This document shows, piece by piece, positions 14,969 to 19,965 of a stretch of DNA of 19,965 nt (positions are counted from its first letter, which is position 1; each line of letters opens with the position of its first letter). The notes under the pieces are model-generated. The model saw only the letters and a list, made by a program, of their open reading frames with translations, had not been told where the DNA came from and searched no databases. The position numbers and the translations under genes are program-made. Location of the stretch: contig CAIYOE010000211.1 of assembly GCA_903927775.1 (NCBI GenBank), positions 1 through 19,965 on the forward strand. Direction: 5' to 3'. Source of the stretch: an uncultured Micrococcales bacterium. GTDB taxonomy: Bacteria; Actinomycetota; Actinomycetes; Actinomycetales; Microbacteriaceae.

Positions 14969-14993
14969 TTGGGTTCCTTAGGTTTAGAAGCTG

Positions 14994-16184
14994 CTAGCGT
15001 GCGCCCATCAGGTGTTCGATTGCCAACTGGTTGAGTTGAACGAAACCGAAACCCTTGCCGTTGTAGTAGCTGTCAGCGTCGAAGTCCTCGTATGCAGACT
15101 TGTCTTCCAGCAAATCTTGGTAAGTTTCGCCCGGGTTCAAGGTTGCCGTGGAAAGCTCGTGAACTCGAGAAGCTGCAAAAGCAGCCTTGACCTCCGGATC
15201 GGCATTGAAGGCTGCGGCACGTTCCTTGAGCAATAGGTACGTGCGGATGTTGGCCTTAGCCGATGCCCAAACTCCGTCGTAATCCTCGGTACGGCTTGGC
15301 TTGTAGTCAAAGTGGCGTGGCCCATCGTAGGTGCGGCCGCCGGTTGGGCCACCGAACTCCAGCAGGTCCACCAGGCTGAATGCATTGATGAGGTCGCCGT
15401 GACCAAAGACGAGGTCCTGGTCGAACTTAATTCCACGCTGTCCGTTGAGGTCGATGTGGAAGAGCTTTCCGTGCTCAAGAGCCTGCGCTATGCCAGCGGT
15501 AAAGTTCAAGCCAGCCATTTGCTCGTGACCTGTCTCTGGGTTTAGACCCACCATCTCCGGGTGTTCGAGTGTATTGATGAACGCCATGGCGTGGCCAACG
15601 GTCGGAAGCAGAATGTCTCCGCGAGGCTCGTTTGGCTTTGGCTCAATGGCAAATCGAAGGTCGTAACCCTTGTCCAACACGTATTGGCTTAGAAGGTTTA
15701 CTCCCTCGCGATAACGCTCAAGCGCCGCGCGAATATCCTTGGCGTGGTCGTATTCGGCGCCCTCGCGGCCACCCCACATTACAAAAGTTTTGGCACCCAT
15801 CTCGGCCGCCAGGTCGATGTTGCGCAAAACCTTACGCAACGCAAAACGACGAACGCCTCGGTCGTTGCTGGTAAAGGCGCCGTCCTTGAATACCGGGTGG
15901 CTGAAAAGGTTTGTGGTGATCATTGGCACAATCACCCCGGTATCTGCCAGAGCCTGCTTGGCGCGATCGATCTGGCGTTGGCGCTCGGAATCGGTGCTGC
16001 CAAACGCAAAAAGATCGTCGTCGTGGAAAGTTAGACCGTAGGCGCCGATCTCTTTGAGCTTGTGGATTGCCTCAACAACATCTAGCGGAGCGCGAGTTGC
16101 AGAGCCGAACTGGTCCTGCGCCTGCCATCCGATGGTCCAAAGGCCAAAGGAAAACTTGTCGTTTGGTGTTGGAGTAAGCGCCAT
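14994..16184 (-). CDS. xylA: Xylose isomerase, class I (actinobacterial type)
   Basis: A 396-residue enzyme that converts D-xylose to D-xylulose. The N-terminus [20 protein letters not shown] is the actinobacterial XylA start and decides the ATG at 16184; the frame extends 18 codons upstream only into the operator region. Catalytic His54 (TFHDDDL) and the metal-site residues Glu181, Lys183, Glu217, His220, Asp245, Asp255 and Asp257 fall at the same numbers as in Streptomyces. The next metal ligand is Asp293, six residues later than Asp287, owing to a loop ([13 protein letters not shown]) that also occurs in Arthrobacter xylose isomerase. The C-terminal end [19 protein letters not shown] is typical. 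It is the first gene of xylAB, divergent from xylR with a palindromic operator 23 bases upstream. Confidence 0.97.
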   Translation of the reverse strand: MALTPTPNDKFSFGLWTIGWQAQDQFGSATRAPLDVVEAIHKLKEIGAYGLTFHDDDLFAFGSTDSERQRQIDRAKQALADTGVIVPMITTNLFSHPVFKDGAFTSNDRGVRRFALRKVLRNIDLAAEMGAKTFVMWGGREGAEYDHAKDIRAALERYREGVNLLSQYVLDKGYDLRFAIEPKPNEPRGDILLPTVGHAMAFINTLEHPEMVGLNPETGHEQMAGLNFTAGIAQALEHGKLFHIDLNGQRGIKFDQDLVFGHGDLINAFSLVDLLEFGGPTGGRTYDGPRHFDYKPSRTEDYDGVWASAKANIRTYLLLKERAAAFNADPEVKAAFAASRVHELSTATLNPGETYQDLLEDKSAYEDFDADSYYNGKGFGFVQLNQLAIEHLMGAR

Positions 16185-16206
16185 TGCCCTGATCTTTCTG
16201 TTGTAT

Positions 16207-16225
16207 TTGTTGTTCCAAACAACAA
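16207..16225. promoter_or_regulatory. Putative XylR operator in the xylA-xylR divergent region
   Basis: TTGTTGTTCCAAACAACAA has perfect 8-bp arms around a 3-base centre. It lies 23 bp upstream of xylA and 56 bp upstream of xylR, so one bound repressor could control both directions, including autoregulation. It matches the site in front of xylF at 15 of 19 positions on this strand, giving a shared consensus TTGTTGNTYCAANCAACAA. No clear -10/-35 pair could be picked on either strand around it. Confidence 0.78.
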
Positions 16226-16280
16226 TAGCAACCAGCATTAGGCATTTTTTGGAGTAACTTCGACTTGTAAGGAGATTGTT

Positions 16281-17495
16281 ATGACAGATTTATCAATCGC
16301 GGCCAAGGGCAAGTCCGGGCAAAACCGCGAAAACCTCCGTCAGCATAATCTCTCGCTGGTTTTAAGGCTGCTACATCAAATGGGAACCGTTGCCAGGTCG
16401 CAGTTGACTTCTGTAACCGGCCTAAATCGTTCAACAATTTCAGATCTGGTAGCCGAGCTCGCAGCGCGCGGCCTGGTGGTGGAGTCAGAGGCGATTCTTG
16501 TGGGTGGAGTGGGGCGGCCGAGCCTGGCCGTTGGAACCGCCTCCGACGTTGTGGCTTTCGCCGTAAACCCTGAAATCGACGCAACCACCGTGGCCGCTGT
16601 CACTCTAGACGGGCAGATCGTAGCTCGCGTGCGCTACCCAACTCATATTCAACCCGAACCGCAAAAAGCTGCCCAAATCGCTAACCAACTAATCTCAACG
16701 ATGCGCAATCAACTGCCCGCAGGAACCAGAATCGCTGGCGTCGGTGCCGCAGTTCCCGGTCAGGTTCGCGTAAACGACGGCGTGGTTCGGTTCGCTCCGC
16801 ACCTGAACTGGATTGAGGCTCCATTTGGACCAATGCTTAGCCAGTTGAGCGGATTGCCCGTTTTGGTAGACAACGACGCATCGCTTGCCACGCTTGCGGA
16901 GCGCACCTACGGAAGCGCCAAAGGGGCTCGCCACGTGGTTTCACTATTTGCGGGCTCGGGCGGTATCGGTGGCGGTGTAATCGTAGACGGACAACCGCTT
17001 CGAGGGGCCACCGGATACGCGGGCGAACTTGGCCACATGCAGATTTCAAACTCTTTGGAAGTCGACTATTCCGGTCTTTCTGGAACCTTGGAGGCCCTGG
17101 TTCGCCGCGACGACCTTCTCGAGGTCTTCAAACTCGATGCCGCCACCGATGAAGAGTTGCACTTTGAGATTTTGAAAGCGAAAGACTCTCCGCAGGTCAA
17201 GGTTATCCAAAACCAAATCGATGCTCTTGGGCGTGGAGTGGGCGTTTTAGCGACAATTTTCAACCCCCAGATGGTTGTGCTCTCGGGATTTTTGGCATCG
17301 CTGTTTCAGTTTGATAGCGATCGCCTACTCGACGTCATTCGCCTGAACACGTTGCAATCGGCCCACGACAGCCTGTTGGTTAGAACCGGAGAGCTGGGAA
17401 CCAAGGCTGTTCTGGTGGGCGCAGCCGAACTGGCTTTTAGCAACCTGCTGGATAACCCAGCGGCCGCGCCGTTGGTGTTAGCTCAAGTCAAATAG
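16281..17495 (+). CDS. xylR: ROK-family transcriptional repressor, probable XylR
   Basis: A 404-residue regulator with a MarR-like winged helix-turn-helix (about 22-70, with [24 protein letters not shown] as recognition region) and a ROK sugar-sensing domain (about 88-400). ROK landmarks are VGAAVPGQV (154-162), [14 protein letters not shown] (194-207), [14 protein letters not shown] (224-237) and [10 protein letters not shown] (245-254), with the conserved Glu and His of ExGH retained. The zinc motif that normally follows (CxCGxxGCxE) is replaced by [11 protein letters not shown], and the protein has no cysteine at all. AAGGAG sits 6 bases before the ATG. It is divergent from xylAB and shares the palindromic operator with it. 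Repression relieved by xylose is the expected behaviour from the family and position. Confidence 0.9.
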   Translation: MTDLSIAAKGKSGQNRENLRQHNLSLVLRLLHQMGTVARSQLTSVTGLNRSTISDLVAELAARGLVVESEAILVGGVGRPSLAVGTASDVVAFAVNPEIDATTVAAVTLDGQIVARVRYPTHIQPEPQKAAQIANQLISTMRNQLPAGTRIAGVGAAVPGQVRVNDGVVRFAPHLNWIEAPFGPMLSQLSGLPVLVDNDASLATLAERTYGSAKGARHVVSLFAGSGGIGGGVIVDGQPLRGATGYAGELGHMQISNSLEVDYSGLSGTLEALVRRDDLLEVFKLDAATDEELHFEILKAKDSPQVKVIQNQIDALGRGVGVLATIFNPQMVVLSGFLASLFQFDSDRLLDVIRLNTLQSAHDSLLVRTGELGTKAVLVGAAELAFSNLLDNPAAAPLVLAQVK

Positions 17496-17544
17496 CCAGA
17501 AACGGCAACGCGACTAAGTGGCTCAATGCGAGGCACTCGGTCGG

Positions 17545-17573
17545 TTTAGTTTGCCTGGCCAATGCGATATCCT
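17545..17573 (+). promoter_or_regulatory. Candidate leaderless promoter of metZ
   Basis: TATCCT at 17568-17573 resembles a -10 element and lies exactly 6 bases before the ATG at 17580, the spacing expected when transcription begins at the A of the start codon. A weak -35-like TTTAGT lies 17 bases upstream. None of the three in-frame ATGs (17562, 17574, 17580) has a Shine-Dalgarno sequence. Leaderless mRNAs are common in Actinobacteria. The call is inference from spacing only. Confidence 0.4.
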
Positions 17574-17579
17574 ATGAAA

Positions 17580-18812
17580 ATGACCAAGCGCACTCTTCCA
17601 TGGGGATATCAAGACGTATTTGAAGGCCAGCAGCCATCCTGGGAACTTCACCCGGACACCTTGGCTGTTCGTGCTGGCCTATCCCGAAGTGGTTTTGGCG
17701 AGACCGGGGAGGCGCTATACCTGACCAGCGGATTCACCTACGACAACGCCGAGATGGCCGAGTCTGCCTTCATGGAAGAAACCGACCATCACCTCTACAG
17801 TCGTTTTAGCAACCCAACGGTTGCAATGTTCGAGCAACGCCTTGCAGCAATCGAAGGCGCAGAGGCTTGCTTTGCCACTGCAACTGGTATGAGCGCAATG
17901 TTTTCATCGGTGGCCTGTTTGGTAAAGTCGGGCGACCGCGTCGTTGCTAGCGCATCCATGTTTTCATCTTGCTACGTGGTGCTCACGGAGATACTGCCAA
18001 GCTGGGGAGTTACCACCGTTTTGGTCGAAGGCAACGATGAAGCCGCCTGGGCTGCCGCATTGCAAGAACCAACCAAGGTTGTTTTCATCGAATCGCCGAG
18101 TAACCCGCTTATGGAGATCGTCGACATCGCCATGGTAAGCAAGTTGGCGCACGCCGAAGGCATCGATGCCACCGTAATTGTGGACAACGTGATGGCCTCG
18201 CCCGTGATGCAAAAGCCGCTGGCGCTGGGGGCCGACGTGGTCTTCTATTCGGCTACCAAACACATCGATGGCCAAGGGCGAGTGCTTGGAGGCGCGATTC
18301 TGGGAACCAGGGACTACATCAAGAATTCGGTGCTGCCTTTTACTCGCCACACGGGTCAGTCCATGAGCGCTTTCAACGCCTGGGTCATGCTCAAGTCTCT
18401 AGAGACCCTTACTCTTCGAGTTGAGCGCATGAACCAGACCGCTCTTAAGGTCGCTGAGTTTTTGAGCACCCATCCAAAGGTCGAGTCAGTTTCGTATCCA
18501 TTCCTCCCAGGCGCAAAAAACTACGAGACGTCGATCAAGCAAATGGGTGGTGGCGGAAGCACCATTGGAATCAAAGTAGTAGGCGGCAAGGCCGAGGCCT
18601 TTGCCTTTGCTAACGCGCTTACGGTGATAGACATCAGCAATAACCTTGGCGATAGCAAGTCTTTGATTACCCACCCGGCCTCCACAACTCACAAGCGCCT
18701 GGGTCCCGAAGTTCAGGCCAAGATGGGCGTTACTCCTAACCTGTTGCGACTGAGCGTTGGCCTAGAGCACCCCAGTGACTTGATTGCAGACCTTAAGGCC
18801 GCACTGGCCTAG
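17580..18812 (+). CDS. metZ: O-succinylhomoserine/O-acetylhomoserine sulfhydrylase (MetZ type)
   Basis: A 410-residue PLP enzyme of the Cys/Met metabolism family that joins activated homoserine with sulfide to make homocysteine for methionine synthesis. Landmarks are YSRFSNPT (phosphate-contacting Tyr/Arg, about 73-80), FATATGMSAMF (98-108), IVDNVMASP (Asp202 for the PLP ring) and FYSATKHIDGQGRVLGG with Lys227 as the Schiff base. The IDGQGR extension after the lysine is typical of MetZ rather than MetB/MetC. THPASTTH near the C-terminus is also conserved. I chose the third ATG because a -10-like element fits leaderless expression there; ATGs at 17562 and 17574 remain possible. It lies 84 bases after xylR on the same strand but is functionally unrelated to it. 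The acyl donor (acetyl or succinyl) cannot be decided. Confidence 0.93.
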   Translation: MTKRTLPWGYQDVFEGQQPSWELHPDTLAVRAGLSRSGFGETGEALYLTSGFTYDNAEMAESAFMEETDHHLYSRFSNPTVAMFEQRLAAIEGAEACFATATGMSAMFSSVACLVKSGDRVVASASMFSSCYVVLTEILPSWGVTTVLVEGNDEAAWAAALQEPTKVVFIESPSNPLMEIVDIAMVSKLAHAEGIDATVIVDNVMASPVMQKPLALGADVVFYSATKHIDGQGRVLGGAILGTRDYIKNSVLPFTRHTGQSMSAFNAWVMLKSLETLTLRVERMNQTALKVAEFLSTHPKVESVSYPFLPGAKNYETSIKQMGGGGSTIGIKVVGGKAEAFAFANALTVIDISNNLGDSKSLITHPASTTHKRLGPEVQAKMGVTPNLLRLSVGLEHPSDLIADLKAALA

Positions 18813-18815
18813 AGC

Positions 18816-18848
18816 CACTTTAAGTACTGGGCTAGAATCACTTTAAGT
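18816..18848. terminator. Possible weak bidirectional terminator between metZ and the MIP gene
   Basis: CACTTTAAGT occurs twice (18816-18825 and 18839-18848). Since ACTT and AAGT are complementary, the two copies can fold into a 9-position stem with one central T-T mismatch and a 13-base loop. It sits at the convergent gene ends and overlaps the MIP stop codon. There is no long T-run, so termination strength is doubtful; the repeat may be chance. Confidence 0.3.
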
Positions 18849-19502
18849 GTTGGCACCAGACTGGCTTGCCCTGGTGGCTCGCTCTCGTTTGAGCCAGAGT
18901 CTTACCCAGGTCATTGCCAACAACACACCAAGAGCCTCACCCAGCAGGTGCTCGACAAGCTCCGCAGGCGTGAGCAGGCCTTGGATAGCTTGAGCCAGCG
19001 AGACCGAAGGGTTCATTTGATTGAAATTCAGAGGGCTGAGCGCGAGCAAATACAAAACGGCCGGTACTGCAACGATGGTCCAAATAGCCTTGCCATTTAA
19101 AGCCAGAGCCGCGATTAGCGACATCAGCACGAAAGTTGCTGTGCCCTCTAGCAACACGACCTTCGGTTGCCATTCCAGCTGACCTGTAGATGCTCTTTCA
19201 ACTTCTGGCGAAAGCGCTAGCAGAGCCAACCCGATCAGGAGCGAGGTGGCGAGCTGAGTGGCAAAGTAAAGACCGTTTTGAACACGGTGGATTCGGGGCA
19301 AAACATTTACCAGCGTTGTGACCGCCGGATTGAGGTGGGCTCCAGATTTGTGAAAGGTAAGAGTGATAGCCAAACCCACGAATGGCGGTGTGATCCAGTT
19401 GAAACCGTTGGCCGGCAGCAAACGCGACCCTAAAAAAGCACCGAGAATAATAAGAGCCGTTCCAAGAAACTCAAATACGACTAGGTTTCTAGGTTTATGC
19501 AT
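18843..19502 (-). CDS. Divergent MIP-family (aquaporin-like) channel
   Basis: A 219-residue membrane protein with about six hydrophobic spans plus the two half-helix loops of the MIP fold. FEFLGTALIILG (10-21) and LLEGTATFVLMSL (117-129) are the paired helix-1 and helix-4 glutamate motifs. SGAHLNPAVT (53-62) is a canonical loop B. The second loop reads NQMNPSVSLA (161-170): NPS instead of NPA, and Val167 where water and glycerol channels almost always have the selectivity-filter arginine. The pore should therefore be wider or less cation-repelling than a classical aquaporin; the solute is unknown. The ATG overlaps the last 8 bases of the upstream C-S lyase gene, so the two are translationally coupled. 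A polar, basic C-terminal tail follows the last helix. Confidence 0.85.
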   Translation of the reverse strand: MHKPRNLVVFEFLGTALIILGAFLGSRLLPANGFNWITPPFVGLAITLTFHKSGAHLNPAVTTLVNVLPRIHRVQNGLYFATQLATSLLIGLALLALSPEVERASTGQLEWQPKVVLLEGTATFVLMSLIAALALNGKAIWTIVAVPAVLYLLALSPLNFNQMNPSVSLAQAIQGLLTPAELVEHLLGEALGVLLAMTWVRLWLKRERATRASQSGANT

Positions 19503-19965
19503 TCAGGTAACTTGCCAAGGCATCTACAGACGAATCGATATCTGCCTTTGATGCCGCAAAGTTAATGCGCACGTACTGCTGATAAGGCGCGCCATGGTCC
19601 ACGCCGGGAACAAAAGCCACCTTCTTCTCCTCTATTACGGTGAGCGCCGGGTTCTCGCCAATGTTCAAGGTGCTTACATCGACCCAGGCTAGGTAACCTC
19701 CCTTGGCGACCCAACTTTTAACCCCGGGCAATTTGAGTGAGATCTGCTGCATAAGGTAATCGCGTGAAACCCGGTTTGCCTCAATTGCTTGATCCAGCCA
19801 TGGCTCGCAATTGTTAAAGGCTTCGGCCATGCCAAATGCGCCAAGGATTCCGGAGCGCCAGTGCAGTGCCGGCGTGACAGCGGAAACCCTGTTCCACATT
19901 GCTTCATCTTGGGTCACGATTATGGAGGCTTTGAGTCCCGCCAAGTTGAAGGATTTACTGGCGGC
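19495..19965 (-). CDS. MalY/PatB-like cystathionine beta-lyase or aminotransferase, C-terminal part (cut by right edge)
   Basis: The frame is open to the window edge, giving 157 residues with the natural stop at 19495. The first visible residues, AASKSFNLAGLKAS, are the fold-type I PLP-lysine segment of the MalY/PatB branch (SKxFNLAGLK), so the missing part is the N-terminal half. Downstream blocks include WRSGILGAFGMAEAF, a domain-closing KGGYLAWVDVS, and FVPGVDHGAPYQQYVRINFA, where the Arg of the YVRINFA motif binds the substrate carboxylate. A TTG within the frame is not the start, since the lysine lies before it. Such enzymes cleave cystathionine or cysteine C-S bonds, releasing homocysteine or sulfide with ammonia and pyruvate, though some act as aminotransferases. 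It overlaps the MIP channel gene by 8 bases. Confidence 0.88.
   Translation of the reverse strand, partial: AASKSFNLAGLKASIIVTQDEAMWNRVSAVTPALHWRSGILGAFGMAEAFNNCEPWLDQAIEANRVSRDYLMQQISLKLPGVKSWVAKGGYLAWVDVSTLNIGENPALTVIEEKKVAFVPGVDHGAPYQQYVRINFAASKADIDSSVDALASYLNA

Noticed and set aside
16185..16238. An 18-codon upstream extension of xylA
   Set aside because: It covers the palindromic operator, and the actinobacterial XylA N-terminus begins at the ATG at 16184.

Overview
The window looks like part of an actinobacterial chromosome, most likely Microbacteriaceae and possibly one of the small-genome freshwater 'Luna' lineages. The reasons are a xylose isomerase that closely resembles the Arthrobacter/Streptomyces type, single-ATPase-domain sugar ABC genes, a MetZ-type sulfhydrylase, and very tight gene packing at mid-range GC judged by eye. 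This placement is inference from remembered families, not a search. No tRNA, rRNA, insertion sequence, CRISPR array or prophage gene was seen. No gene-free stretch exceeds 300 bases; the longest is about 190 bases, between xylB and xylF.

Left third (1-6721, all on the minus strand, reading leftward): a type IV pilus operon. In transcription order it holds a solute-binding lipoprotein (amino-acid type), pilB (extension ATPase), pilT (retraction ATPase), pilC (platform), a short major-type pilin, PilV-like and PilW-like minor pilins, and the start of a PilX-like membrane protein that runs off the left edge. Gaps are 0-3 bases or overlaps, except for about 90 bases in front of the pilin gene. 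The set implies a retractile type IVa pilus. The binding lipoprotein at the head of the operon, without any ABC partner genes, is unusual.

Middle (6823-17495): a complete xylose and xyloside regulon. A ROK-family repressor (xylR, plus strand) is divergent from xylAB (isomerase and xylulokinase). A second operon downstream holds xylF-xylG-xylH (CUT2-type ABC importer), a YicI-type GH31 alpha-xylosidase and a GH43 glycosidase with a C-terminal beta-sandwich-like domain. Two nearly identical 19-bp palindromes, one in the xylA/xylR divergent region and one upstream of xylF, are the best candidates for the XylR operator and tie the two operons together. A strong hairpin with a T-run between xylF and xylG probably makes binding protein outnumber the membrane components. 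Both glycosidases lack signal peptides, so imported xylosides would be cut inside the cell and the xylose passed to XylA and XylB.

Right part (17562-19965): metZ (homocysteine synthesis from sulfide) on the plus strand converges on a minus-strand pair made of a MalY/PatB-like C-S lyase/aminotransferase (cut by the right edge) and an overlapping divergent MIP-family channel gene. The channel has NPA and NPS motifs and lacks the usual selectivity-filter arginine.

No wholly new system is evident. The most interesting leads are the two-operator xylose regulon with a cysteine-free ROK repressor, intracellular glycosidases paired with a monosaccharide-type importer, the orphan binding lipoprotein leading the pilus operon, and the C-S lyase/aberrant MIP channel pair facing a sulfhydrylase.
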